A stretch of DNA of 64,000 nucleotides from Acanthochlamys bracteata (lineage: Eukaryota; Streptophyta; Magnoliopsida; Pandanales; Velloziaceae). The position numbers and the translations under genes were made by a program. The notes below the pieces were generated by a model. That model was not told the DNA's origin and did no database searches. It saw nothing but the letters and a program-made list of their open reading frames with translations. Shown here one piece after another: positions 1-11,800 of the stretch. The first letter of the stretch is position 1, and each line of letters opens with the position of its first letter. The stretch lies in contig CM034130.1 in assembly GCA_019914995.1 (NCBI GenBank), positions 6,262,001 through 6,326,000 of the forward strand, given 5' to 3'.

Positions 1-2068
1 ACGCAGGTAAACATCTCCTTCATGGTGTTCCCGCACTCTGTGTTCATCTGGCCAGAAGCTGATCGGATGAGATCTGTAGAGGGGCGGCATCATCAACAGC
101 AATGAATGTTGTTAAAGCTTCTAGGTAGCAAGCACACTGACGAGAGAGTGATCCGATCTCGGTTTATTGGTTCCATGGATGACATAAGCCATGGCATGGT
201 TCCCACCGAGCGAAGTTTGCCTATGAAAAACGGAAGGAAGTAGAAATATTCTGGCTTTTTTCCTAACAAATTAATTTTTATCTTTTTTGGTTGCTCTTTT
301 GTTAGTGCAACTGTAGTTATTCAGAAACTTTCAACATTTTTAGCTTTCTATCGTTCTGGATTAATATCTATCAATTGGATAGTTTATTGATGTAAGCAAG
401 AAAATAAAATAAGTTACAATAAACACTAAAGGCCCAAGGAACGAATCAAAGATTTAGGGTCTTTTTGGATTGGCTGGACAAATAACGCTTGTCTTGTCTT
501 GATTTAAGGGAAAAAGTTGTTTCTATTTAAATGTTTTTTTTTGAGTGATTATTTCCTTTTAATTTTTTATTGGAAAAGAAAAATTTGCAGTTGAAGTGTT
601 TAGTACTTACCAGGTTATCTGTGTGGATTTTGAACTAAGAACACTCTTGTAGCACTTGAAAAACTTCTCCTCCTCCAAATTTCCACCTAATCTCCATTTG
701 TGGCAAAATATTCAACTCCAATCCTGTGAACAAGCGCAAACATCCATTAAAACCATATATTATAACCACCTGCAACATAGATAATCTATAATATTTATTA
801 TGTCATACAATTATATATGTTGTTTGGGTACCTTGTAGAAAGCACGCGAACTTGTCTAATAAATTGCCAGTAGCCTAGTTGTGAAGGTCTTCACCGGTCC
901 ACACAGGGAACTCCAATGGCAATAGTGGATAGCCGCTGGTGAGCAATCTCTATCACCTCCTCTACTCGGTAACTGGACATCGCCACCAAAACTGAATGTC
1001 AGAATAAATATGACCTTACTCGCAGTTCACCTTTGATTTCTGGTACGGATCTAGAGAATGTTGCCGCTGAAGCTATTAAAAATATGAAAATTCCGAGAAG
1101 TACTCCATGACTACAAATAGTAAGAATGTTCGAATGCAAGGACTAAGCATGCTCGTCATTGCGCTTGACCAACGCAATACCAACTGCCTTGGATGCAGAA
1201 GTTAGGCGCTGGGTGTTTCCCTTGGGTGTCACTGGACAGCCAAGGAAATTAATGGCAATTTTGGGGAAAAGACTCGTTGAGATTTTCTATTCAGTTACAA
1301 CTCTTTTGCGGTTGTTTGTTTTATTAGAATTCTAAGTCCTTGGATTAGCCAAAGTGTAGTAGAACTCTTGCTTGCATTAGATAGGCAACAAAGGTTATTT
1401 ATATTCTTGCAAGTCGTCAGTAAAGCAAGGAAGAATTTTGCTTTTTCTTTTAACTTTTGTTCATTTGTTCGTGCCTTGTTCCTCAATCTCATCTTGTTCA
1501 TCCTTCTTTTTCTTGTTGTCTTCCTAACGTATATCAAAGAACTGCCACATAGTAGACGAACCTAATCCGTTGAAGAGAGGCTTGAACGTAGTAGAAGATT
1601 GAAACCACAGTAACAGCAAAGCCTGCTTTGAACGAATGTGTAATTCTTCTTTGTCATCCATGGCTATCTTCTTCATCTTCTTGAAGAAACTCATATATTC
1701 CTTCTGTAAACCTTCGTTACAGTATCTGTTGAAACCATGCGTTCGAAATACTAAGGGAGTAGTACTTGAAATAACAATATGTTATTTTCTCCATTTGGCT
1801 CTTGTTTTTTTCTTCAGAATTGTAGTTAGGTAGGAATCTAAAAAACGAAAACACAAACCATTTCTAACTTTTAATAGCTAAAACAAGTAAGAAACTATCA
1901 TCAATAAAACTTTCCCTAACTAATACATTTTCTTCACTAATCAATGCACACTAATCATTTTAACTTATATACTTTTGATTTTTTTCCCAATTAGAGACAA
2001 ATAGATTTACATTTACTTATTCTTTAAAACATGTGGACTAACTCTAGGTTTCGATTTGTGTTCTTATT
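1..2068. other. Left-edge intergenic region, no confident gene
   Basis: I see no gene that can be supported here. On the minus strand at the extreme left (about 4-48) a short frame opens with Met and runs off the window; it could be the start of a gene outside but is far too short to call. Around 890-1240 the base composition is less AT-rich. A minus-strand stretch near 900-980 reads like decayed coding sequence (open for about 28 codons, containing EEVIEIAHQRLS), and another near 1160-1200 is similar; stops break both. I could not assign a family. The remainder is AT-rich unique-looking DNA. Confidence 0.4.
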
Positions 2069-2076
2069 GGCATTAG

Positions 2077-2415
2077 TGAAGGTGTAAATATGAGCAAGTC
2101 GAGCCAACACGGCATGATCAAATGAGTTGCTTAGAATTGTGCCAAGCCAGCCCTGTTCTTATACCCCGGTCAGATCAGCCCGGTCTAATCATAATTTTTT
2201 GGTCCGAATTTGTCTATTTGTTTATTTTAATTTTTTATTTTATAATAAATAAAAATAAAATGAATGAAAATTTAAAAATAATTTTAAATTTTATTATTAA
2301 TTTTAACTGTGTGATAAATCGGACCAATCTATTGTTTACGACCGAGGAGCCATTTCTTAAACTATTTAGCTGAGCTACGAGACAACCCGTTTGGCCAGAC
2401 TCATTTACACCTCTA
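2077..2415. mobile_element. hAT-type non-autonomous TIR element (339 bp)
   Basis: The ends are inverted repeats: TGAAGGTGTAAATATGAG on the left and the complement of TAGAGGTGTAAATGAG on the right. The element is flanked by a perfect 8-bp direct repeat, GGCATTAG, at 2069-2076 and 2416-2423. An 8-bp target duplication and short TIRs of the T-A-G-R-G-type are characteristic of hAT elements. The interior has no transposase frame, so it is a non-autonomous (MITE-like) copy. The perfect duplication suggests a fairly recent insertion. Confidence 0.85.
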
Positions 2416-2432
2416 GGCATTAGCAAGGTTAA

Positions 2433-2693
2433 GGGAGCGTTTGGGATTGTTTATGAAATGAAATTTTTCTGAAACGGAAGATATTTTTGTCTTTTCTGAA
2501 AAACAAATTTTATTTTTTTTACTTCTAAAAAAATAATAAAAATATGCAATAAAAAGATCTTATTACGTAGAATTTTTCTACACTTTCTAAATTTTAAAAT
2601 AAATTTTCTAAATATTTATAAAATATATATTGAAAAATATGAAATGGAAAAAAGTTGAGAAGTAGTTTTTAAAAAGCTATGCCAAACGCGCTC
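2433..2693. mobile_element. Harbinger/Tourist-like MITE, copy 1
   Basis: A 261-bp AT-rich element begins GGGAGCGTTTGGG and ends CCAAACGCGCTC, an inverted pair. It is flanked by the 3-bp repeat TAA (2430-2432 and 2694-2696), the duplication expected of PIF/Harbinger elements. The interior contains a run of about 40 bases nearly identical to the copies at 5105 and 33469 (for example AAAAATATGCAATAAAAAG). It has no coding capacity. It sits 17 bp right of the hAT element. Confidence 0.75.
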
Positions 2694-4396
2694 TAACTCT
2701 TGGCTAAACCGACGGTTAACCCTAGAATGGCCTTAATGTTGCTGGCTCTACTCTAAACACGTAGCATAAAGAAGCATTGGGCTAGTACTGAAATAGGCCC
2801 ACGATAACACCAAGTGAATCATTTGGCCCATATGTATCAAGAGGAAAGACCAACAACTGTTGTCACAATAACGGGCCAACATAACACTATAGTTAGGGCT
2901 CTGTGAAACTCACTGGGGCACCTCACTGAGAGCATAGCCCATGATTCTATAAATCGCAATAATCTTCTCTGTCTTTTCTGTGTCTTTGCTTTTTGTATTT
3001 TGAAAATAATCACCCTGGATGAACAACAGTTAAATGATATATGTATCGACCTCGCAAAAAAAAAAAAAAAAGTTAACATGGTCAAAAAGCTGACATTAGA
3101 CCAATACAGGATTTAAAGTTTCAGATTTGCTAGTTGGATTTTTTTTTTAAAATAGAAGAAGTAAATCTGAAAAGATTTTAGTTAGGTTAATTTAATCTAC
3201 GTATTAAAGCTTTTTCAAAAGCAGAAAATATATATATATATCTATTTAAAAGATGGATATACCACGTTAGTTTTGTAGCCTTTTTACAAAAAATTCAACG
3301 ATCACGTTTTAAAAAGTAGTTAAAGATGAAGCTTTGCTGTGCATGAAACAAACAATGACCGGCTATCGATGTTGAACGCTGAAATGTTTCTCTATGCTTG
3401 GCACTGCTCAATCTTACAAATATTCTCAGTTCTTTGATCCGAACCAAATTATCTTTTATCTACTTGTTGCTCTGAATATTAACTTAAAGTGGAGAGGTAT
3501 TTCTGCTTAATAATATTGTTTTCTGAAAATACATCATTACAAAATTATCATTATAGTAAGTGCTAATTAAGTGGGAGAGGAAGAGGACAAAAGTAAACAA
3601 TGAATGATATTCCATCATGAAAGCACATTTTCTTTTGGTCGGATGTTCACTTAATTACTCTGCTTTGAGATGTTGGAAGATAGCTAGCTATATAGGGTGG
3701 TGTGGTCACTTCATTCATTATTTCTTCCATTTGTATGCGGATCTATTATATCCACCTACCCATCTCCTCCACTCGCTCACTCACTCACTGCCCACTATTT
3801 CTTCAACGCATTTTCCGGCGAACCAAAGTTTTAAAAACTTTTCCTCCTACTCAGATTAATACGATATAAACCTTTCAGCTTAATATCTTCTCTTTTTCAG
3901 ATATTCCCTATCTTTTTCCATTTAAAAAACAGAAATTTGAAAAAATGAAACACCTCATTATTACAAAGTGGTATAGAGAATAGTATGAATGATTTGAAGA
4001 GCGCTGAAGTCAAGATTCTCACACATAAATTTGTCTTTTCTTGTCTAATCCTATTTTTCTCGTATCCATCTGTTTATCTAGGTTTTCACTTTCTCCAATT
4101 TCGTAGTGTTTGTTCCCATCTCCTCTCCATCATCATGAGGAGTGATGGATGGCGCACTCTCAGATCAAACCCGATCAAATATATAGAGATAAAAACATCA
4201 AATTCATTACGGAAAGCAAAGCAGTGGAATTTCCAATAATAAACTGTCTGTTTCTTCAAAATATTTCACCCAAAATTAATATATCAGCTCAATAATAAAC
4301 TAGGAACTAATAAATGCGTATAAAAAGTATTGCGCGAACTGTTTTATATAATAAATGGCCGTACGTGAAATTTTCATTGAGTTCATGTAGATAGAG

Positions 4397-4996
4397 ACCA
4401 TAGTTGTAAAAATTCGGATCGAATATTGAATCGAAAAATTATTATAATCAACGGATTGAATCGTTATATTAAAAATATTAAAGTATTGACAATAGTACGA
4501 ACGCTTGTTATCTTTCTTTGTTAGAAAGTATAAAAAAAATATAAACTAACAAAAAATATATAAAAAAATAAAAAAATATTTTAAATAATAAATTTAAAAG
4601 AAATTTTTTGTTTTGAAATAATTTTATTATTTTTCTTACAATTTAATAGAATTAGTAATATAAAAACTTAAAAATTACTAATAATAAATATTTACAAATA
4701 AAATATAACAAATTTATTTTTTTGCATTATCACATCTAAATATAAACTCTAAACTACATATTATATTTTAATATAAGACTAATAATAATTATTTTTATAT
4801 TAATATATCACAAAATTAATTTTTTAAAATTTAATTTAATCCGATTTGATCCGGATAAGCGGAGCGATCGGGTCGGAATAGGTCAAAACGGGTCGATTAT
4901 ATAAACGATTTTATTACAAATTCGGACCGGTTTAGGCTCCGGATGACGATTTCTGAGTCGATCCGGACGGGCCGGTTCGGGTTTTACGACTATGGT
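4397..4996. mobile_element. 600-bp TIR element with ACCATAGTTGTAAAA ends
   Basis: The left end ACCATAGTTGTAAAA is mirrored at the right by TTTTACGACTATGGT. If the outermost base pair is counted as flank, TAGAGA appears directly on both sides (4392-4397 and 4996-5001). The right third is GC-rich (CGGGTCGG, CCGGTTCGGG) while the centre is extremely AT-rich. There is no ORF. The superfamily is uncertain because the duplication length (6 bp, or part of a longer one) is not diagnostic. A related right end may occur near 57040-57075. Confidence 0.65.
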
Positions 4997-5104
4997 AGAG
5001 ACTATTGAGAAAAATTGAGTACGGTTTACTCTTTCTTGCCAGCTAGGGTTTTATATGTTGGTCCATACATGCACACAATTTTCCTCTCTGGCTTTTTTGA
5101 ATTA

Positions 5105-5364
5105 GGGGGCGTTTGGGATTGCTTATGAAATGAAGCTTTTGTGAAATAAAGAATATTTTTGTCCTTTTTGAAAAACGAGCTCTATTTTTTTTACTTCTAA
5201 AAAAATAATAAAAATATGCAATAAAAAGATCTTACTCCGTAGAATTTTTCTACACTTTCTAAATTTTTAAATAAATTTTTTATATATTTATAAAATATGT
5301 ATTGAAAAACATGAAATGGAGAATTGAAAAATTGGGTTGGAAGAAAGCAAAGCCAAACACCCCC
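5105..5364. mobile_element. Harbinger/Tourist-like MITE, copy 2
   Basis: This 260-bp element starts GGGGGCGTTTGGG and ends CCAAACACCCCC and is flanked by TTA on both sides (5102-5104, 5365-5367). The interior closely matches the copy at 2433-2693, including a shared AATTTTTCTACACTTTCTAA segment. It has the same orientation as copy 1. It has no coding capacity. Confidence 0.75.
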
Positions 5365-5817
5365 TTAGTATGTTTCACATTGTTCGCTAAAGTTACTACT
5401 TTATGACCCTTGAACATAAGGCGACTGCTTCCTATTGCCTTTGCTCTTCTCCCAAAGTTGTACGTTTTTCTTATCGACTGAAATAAAATGAAAAAAATTA
5501 ATATTGGAACATGCTCAATTTATCTATTTATTTGTTATTACAAATAAATTTAAAAGTAAAATTGTTTATTTTAAAATTTAGAAGTCTAATTTATCAAAAA
5601 TATATTTATTTTGTTTTGAAAATAAGTTAAAAGTTAAACTTTTGATAAAAAAATAAATTCTAATGATAGGTAACACGTTATAATTTCAATGTTTCTTGGT
5701 AACAACAAAATTATTTCAAGAATAATTGATCATTTAGATTACTTTGCCGAAGAAATTAATAAAAGGCAACTCAATAAAAGATTGTTCCTGTATATATTAA
5801 GGCTGTTCTTACGTTAA

Positions 5818-6054
5818 GGGCGTATTTATTAATCAGGTGAAGTGGAGTTTAATGTATTTTAGAAAGTGAATTAAAAAAGTTAAATTAAAATTTTTAAATA
5901 TTTTATAAAAATAAATTTTTATATTAAATTTTTATAAGTTTTAGAATTAAATTTAAAAATTTTTTGATAAAACAATTTCTGTTAAATTTTTTATTTAATT
6001 ATATAAAAATAAATTTGAAAAAAATAAAATTTTGAAATGTCAGTAAATACGTCC
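5818..6054. mobile_element. MITE with GGGCGTATTTATT / AGTAAATACGTCC ends
   Basis: A 237-bp, extremely AT-rich segment is bounded by imperfect inverted repeats (GGGCGTATTTATT at the left, AGTAAATACGTCC at the right). No clear target duplication is visible (TAA to the left, AAA to the right). A probable second copy lies at about 7862-8088. It has no ORF. Confidence 0.55.
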
Positions 6055-6829
6055 AAATCAAAAGAATCTCAGTGTAGAAAATAAAGAGGATTTTCCTTTC
6101 TAAAATATGAACATTCTGTCCGGTGTTCGTTTATGCATATATTATCTAAAAGAATTCTGGACGACAACATACCGCTCTACCGCTTTTGTCTTGCTGCTGT
6201 TTTCGTACAGCGCACTTAAAATTTATAAAAATGCCCCTGATATTCAACTTTAAGAAAAGTTCGACTAATTATTTAATTCCAATCTAATTTAAATCTAATC
6301 TAAAAGTGAACTTCTTAATAAAAAAAACATAAACATTTTATCTACTTCAATATTTTAATCATCTTACTAAAAAGAAAAAGGTGACGACATTCACTGAGGT
6401 GCTGCAGTAGGCTCTTCTTTTTTCTTTCTCTTCAAAAAAACCCTTTCAATTATAACATTTACATCCACTTACTGGAATTGTTTCGTTAATAAGGATAAAG
6501 GTTAGGGGTGCTTCTGGAAATAAAATGGACAGTCCTGTCACTCTACGAATTTCGAATTTCTTTATTACAAATTTTGTAATCACCGACCTCGAGAAAGTTA
6601 AAATTTTACAGAAAGACTGCTGTAGTGCAGTAGTACTGTGTTCCCACTAACGAACAAATGTGTGGCAGTTTGCTTAATTTTCAGTTAACTGCAGGGCGTT
6701 TTTGTAATTCTGGACATCTATTGGCAGTTACCAAAAGTTTTCAAATTAGAACCACTAATTACGAGTTTCGAACCTGTTCGAATGTCAAGAACATATTCAA
6801 AGACCAGGAATTTACATGCGTTCCCCTTT

Positions 6830-7020
6830 CGGTGGAGCGTTTGGCTGAACGTTACTTAAAAAATATTTTTTAATTTTTAATTTTATATATTTTAAAATAT
6901 TATTTAAATTTTTTTTAAAAATAAAAAATTTTAAAATTAAATAATAAAATTTATTTATTAAAATAAATAATATAATTTTTATTTCAAAAAATTACTTTTT
7001 AAAAACACTCCGCTACACCC
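6830..7020. repeat. AT-rich inverted-end repeat, probable MITE relic
   Basis: The left edge GGTGGAGCGTTTGG and the right edge CACTCCGCTACACC are approximately complementary, and the interior is nearly pure A/T. This resembles the GCGTTTGG-ended elements elsewhere in the window but lacks a clear target duplication, so the limits are approximate. Confidence 0.4.
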
Positions 7021-7861
7021 GCAAAAAGGTTTCTATGAAGGGACTAGCTAAAATACATTTCTCATTTATGTGCTAAAGTGATACGAAGGGAAGTGTTGGG
7101 ATTCCAAATTAGATTTATCTTGTACTAGCAACAAAGGGGTTAAAAATAGTGTCAAAAGTGAAGGAGAGATAAGTTAGGTGCATCAGTAGCAGAAAGAGTT
7201 CGCTTGGTATTATTTATTAAAACTTTTTAACAAATATTTTTTATTTTATAGTCTTTTATAAAATTATTTAAAATTTTAGAAAATAAAAAAATTTATATCA
7301 TATATTATTATTATTTTTTCTAAAATTAAAAATTAAAATCTATTTTTTTAAAAAAATATTTTTTTATTTTATAAAAACTTTATTGTATAATTACTTTCAA
7401 ATATTCTCTAATTAATTTGATATGTGAACCACCATTTGTTTGAATTGGGCTAAATAAAAGTATTTATTTGGTAGACTTAACAATTTATGTCTATTACTAC
7501 TTATATTGTCTAAATAATAAAATAATATATATTTATATGTTAAGAGATATTAAATAGTTAACTAATTATTTTAGTATGAAAATTTGATCCTAAAAAAATA
7601 ATTAATATGTTCGTAATTGAGCATTTATACTTGAAGTCAAGAACAGTATATAAAAGTTAGAAACAAAAATTCAAAATTCTATCCTCTTATTATGAATTTT
7701 TACCTAAAAGCGGAGCAATATTGTTTAAATAGAAAATATTCGTGACTGAAATCTGTTAATTAAGTGCTTGTTTCATTTTTTTCAACTTGTTCTTTTTAAG
7801 ATTTCGAATTTGGAATCCTTTTTTATTATAATGAATTTATCTCTAACTTATTTCTCACTCA

Positions 7862-8088
7862 GAGCGTCTTTACTTAGAAGATAAATTCAGTAAACTTAAA
7901 TTTTTACAAAGTAATTAAAAAATTAAATTATTTAAAATTATTTATTAAAAAATAAATTTTATATTAATTTTACATTAACAATAAAATTTAAATTAAATTA
8001 AAAAATTTTAATTAAAAATTTATTTTAAATTATTTATTTTATATTAAAAATAAGTTTAAAAAAATTAAAATTTGAAGTAAACACGCAC
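7862..8088. mobile_element. Second copy of the GTATTTACT-ended MITE
   Basis: The left edge GAGCGTCTTTACTT and the right edge AAGTAAACACGCAC form an inverted pair close to that of 5818-6054, and the interior is the same kind of A/T sequence. It ends only about 370 bp from the first upstream ORF of the bHLH gene, so it may lie in that gene's promoter. Confidence 0.5.
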
Positions 8089-8375
8089 TTAACTCAAAAT
8101 GCACCGAGCTGATAAAAAACCAAAACACGAACTAAATAATTACAGGCCCTAAAATGTAAAATAATTATTTTAGACAAAACTATTCTTGTGGTGTATTGTA
8201 CCGCTGAAGTAATTAAACATTTAAACTGAGTAGCAGCAACACACGAGTGAACAAACAAAGAAAGAAGAAGAAGACGACGGAGAGCGTCAGCATATACTCC
8301 CTCACCGCAGCAGCAGAAGAAGAAGAACATCAAGCGAAGCCAGCAACAACAAACAAACTCTGTTTCTCTTTCTGT

Positions 8376-8399
8376 ATGTTTCAGTTTTCTTTTTCCTGA
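8376..8399 (+). CDS. Short uORF 1 in the bHLH leader (7 aa)
   Basis: The first ATG in the presumed 5' leader opens a seven-codon frame (MFQFSFS) that ends in TGA. It is too short to judge by composition. It is listed because scanning ribosomes would meet it first if transcription starts upstream of 8376, which cannot be fixed from the sequence. Confidence 0.3.
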   Translation: MFQFSFS

Positions 8400-8454
8400 A
8401 AGAAAAAGAAAGATTTTTTCTTTCTGGGTTCTTGAATTCCGGTTTTGCCCCCAG

Positions 8455-8499
8455 ATGGAGGGAATGATTATGCCTTTCTCGGTCACCGCAGTAGTCTGA
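8455..8499 (+). CDS. Short uORF 2 in the bHLH leader (14 aa)
   Basis: ATG at 8455 opens MEGMIMPFSVTAVV and stops at TGA 8497-8499. It contains three in-frame ATGs. No family is recognised. It lies 390 bp upstream of the main start and upstream of the longer uORF at 8610. Confidence 0.35.
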   Translation: MEGMIMPFSVTAVV

Positions 8500-8609
8500 A
8501 GCCTTCCATCTCTTCCCACTCTGACCTTCTCTCTATTCCCCAAAGGTCCTTCTGTCTCTATCTATCTCTCTCTTTTCTTTTTCTTTTCCAAGAAAGTTCT
8601 CTCTTTTCT

Positions 8610-8735
8610 ATGGGTCGCCGGAGAGCGGCGGTGGCGTTGGCGGTGGCAGGTAAAGAACAGCACCGCAGCCGCAAGAAGCGTAGCGGCGGTATCCGTGCAA
8701 AGCAAGCCGGCCGTGCTTCTTGCCGCGGCAGCTAG
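8610..8735 (+). CDS. Candidate conserved-type uORF 3 (41 aa)
   Basis: ATG at 8610 opens a 41-codon frame (starts MGRRRAAVALAVAGKE, ends KQAGRASCRGS, TAG 8733-8735). The DNA is markedly GC-rich compared with the pyrimidine- and AT-rich leader around it, and the peptide is strongly basic. Established background, from memory: Arabidopsis members of this bHLH group (EMB1444, bHLH155, LHL3) are annotated with conserved-peptide uORFs. Whether this peptide matches them I cannot verify. A strong splice donor, CAG|GTAAAG at 8650, lies inside it, and a pyrimidine-rich acceptor follows at 8844-8845. Splicing would shorten the peptide to about 15 residues. Confidence 0.5.
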   Translation: MGRRRAAVALAVAGKEQHRSRKKRSGGIRAKQAGRASCRGS

Positions 8736-8889
8736 ACTGTTTATCTGCCCTCTTTTCTTTCTTTCCATTTCACCTCTACATAATTTTAATTAACCACTGA
8801 GCTTGAACAAAACCTGCTTTTTTCTCGATCGATTTCTCTCTCTAGAAAGTTGAAAGTTGGAACCTTTTTCTCTCTCCGTGTGTGGAAAC

Positions 8890-11800
8890 ATGGGTGCGCA
8901 GTTGCTCAAAGACGCGTTGAAGCGACTCTGTGACGAGGTAGGTTGGTCCTACGCGGTCTTCTGGCGTGCCGTCGGAGGCCGGAATCCCACGTAAGATTCA
9001 TTTTTTGTAATTTTGAGTTTTTCTTTCCTTTTTTTTGTTCTTTGGATTTTGTGTTTTTAAAAAATTGGAGGATTTAGTGATGTAATGGTGATGATAGCTG
9101 ACTTTCTGTTGCAAATTGACATTTTTTCTTCTTGGAATGTTGCTTTTAGATGAGGGGGGTTTGCAATGGTGAGTGAATGTTATACTTTTGTTCTTACTTG
9201 ATTAGTGTTGACTTTAAGTTTGTGAAGGGTTTTAAGTTGTTAACACTCTTTTCATTCGTTTTCTTGTATGAATGCTAAATATTCCTCCAAGCGAGAAACT
9301 TTCAGTTGGAGATTTGAGCTTTTGACTGATGTTTCACTTTCTTATGCTCTATGAACTCTAAACGCCTTTGTCCTTCTAATGCCTTATGTTTTGATGCAGT
9401 CTGTCACTTAATGTTGGAAGTTTTTATGTTTTTGTCAAATTAGGAGCTAATGCTAAGTATGTTTGAGAATTGGTCAGGCATTTTGTATGGGAAGATGGAT
9501 ATTGCCAGCCAACAAGAGGTATTTCAGGATTTGAAGCTATGGACTTGCTACTGAAGGAGCAGGGATTAGTTAGAAATTGTTCTGATGGCAACTTCATGGA
9601 AGCCGGATTCCAAACAGAGGACAGAGTTGGTTTGTTGGTCCACAAGGTGATGATGCAACAGGTCAATGTTCTCGGAGATGGGTGTGTACAATGTTTCTTT
9701 CTCAGCACTTTTTGAGCTTTCTTCGCATCCTTGAATATAACCAGAGACTTGCTTAAGTTGAAATCTTGTTGCTGTGTATTCAGGATAGTTGGACAAGCTG
9801 CTGCCATAGGAGATCATCAGTGGATTCTTCGAGATAGCTTTAGTAGTTATGGCTCCTTCCCCAATGTATGTCGCAAAGAACCTTTGACTTAACTTAGATC
9901 TCTGGCTTTGCAAGTTAGAGTGCTGTTTCTAGGATCATTTCTGACTTTTCATGTGGGATCATTATAGGAGAGTAAAAGGAGGGAAGTGTAATTATTATGT
10001 TTATTACCTCTTGCCCTACCCATTAATTTATCCATGCACCAGTGTGGCAAACCCGCTAAAACCTGACCCTACATTAGGGGACTGGTTTGTTTGCTTGATC
10101 CTTAATGTGATGAGTACTTTAGATCCGCATGTGTCTTTTGAGTTGCCTCTTATTTGACAACGTCTGCTGTTGAAAGTTGTATGGAGTCACTTATATTTCT
10201 CGCTATAAACATTCACTCGACTTGCTCAAAATCTTAGATCTATATATCACATGAGCTTCAAATCCATTCATGATACTAGTCCTCCCAGCATACACAGGTA
10301 TCTGAGTGGTATTAATTTGTCCTTTCAGGTTCTGACTGAGCTGAATATCCAGTTTGTGTCAGGCATACAGGTAAGGGGACTTCCTTTTAACATGCTTTGT
10401 ACTTGTTTATTTGATTTACACTCTACTTGTTATATTGGTCCAAACTTTTATTTTGTCTTTTACGATCGCTCTTAACTTTTACAAACCTGTTTATGTTTAG
10501 ACAATCGCTGCCATTCCAGTTCTTCCATATGGCGTTGCACAGCTTGGTTCTACCCAGATGGTAATCTCTTCTTCTTTTATATCTGTCCATTCGAGAATGA
10601 AATTACATGTTCACTAGGCTGAAGGATTCCAAATAGGATCTGTTTGTTTTTCGTTAATCAGATTGAAAAAGATGTTTCTGTCAAATTTTACATGGTTGAG
10701 TGATGGATTAAGCTTTTCATATGAAAACATCTTGTGTGAGAAGTTTCTCTCACCAAAATTCTGTTAACAAGATTCATATCTTTTAGCCATTTGGGAGTGG
10801 GCGAGCTGCCAAAGAGATACTAGGTTGACAGTTTCTAAGAAACATTGTTACTGACTCACTGTTATAGAATATGCCCTATAATAGTAGAGTACTTGTGATA
10901 TGCATACCATTTCAAACTTGTGTTTATTGTTTCTCAAGTGTCATAAGGTGTATTTTGCACTTTGTTCTTGTAGGTTATGGAGGATATTGGGTTTGTGAAC
11001 CATGTGAGGTGTCTATTTGCAAATCTAGGGCATACAGGGTCCCTTTTCGTTAATTTCGATCATAGAGCACCTGGCAAAGATGTTCACATACCTGCAATGC
11101 CTGTGATTGATAGCCATATGGGAGCTGTTGGTATGCCATTTGATGGGTTGGCATCAGCAATTTCTGAGAAACACAGTGGAAGTTTTGTCCAGTCATCGCT
11201 TCTAACATCTGGTTATCAGCCATCTTTCTCGAACTTACATGAAAATTGGCAACTGAGTGCTAGAGAAATGCATTCAATCAAAGAGCGGGTCGTATATGCA
11301 TCTGCTTCTCAACAAATGCAACCAATGAGTGATTCTGTAGCTGGAGCCTGTTTAATTAATAATCAGCTGGAAAGTGCTAGTGTCGAATTTTCTGCGGTGT
11401 CGCCAGATCCGTCTTTGAGGCAAGTTGTACAGCCGCTCCCTTTTTATTCAGGATCTGAAAGTAAAAGCCAGTCTTCAACAGTGGTCTATTCTTTGAAGGA
11501 TGAGTTTCCAGCTGTTCATGGTTTTATATTACAACAGCCTGCTAACAACAGCAAGTCTATGCCACATATTGGTAACTCAGTGCAAAATATATCTTCCAGT
11601 CCTGTTCATCATGGTTCAGTCAAGAGTTCTACTTTAAAACCGTTGTCTGTGGGAAGTGAATCTGTGAGCAATAATATCATTGGTACTGGAAGTTCTAATA
11701 ATCTTCCAGGTACTGGAGTGGAAATCCTCTACAACCTTCATTTGAGTTTAAGTGCAAGAAAGTCGATGGAAAACACACTCGTCCAAGAGAATTTATTGAA

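Noticed and set aside
8094-8543. 149-codon minus-strand frame opposite the bHLH leader
   Set aside because: It is the complement of pyrimidine-rich leader sequence, with Lys/Arg/Phe-biased composition and no family features.
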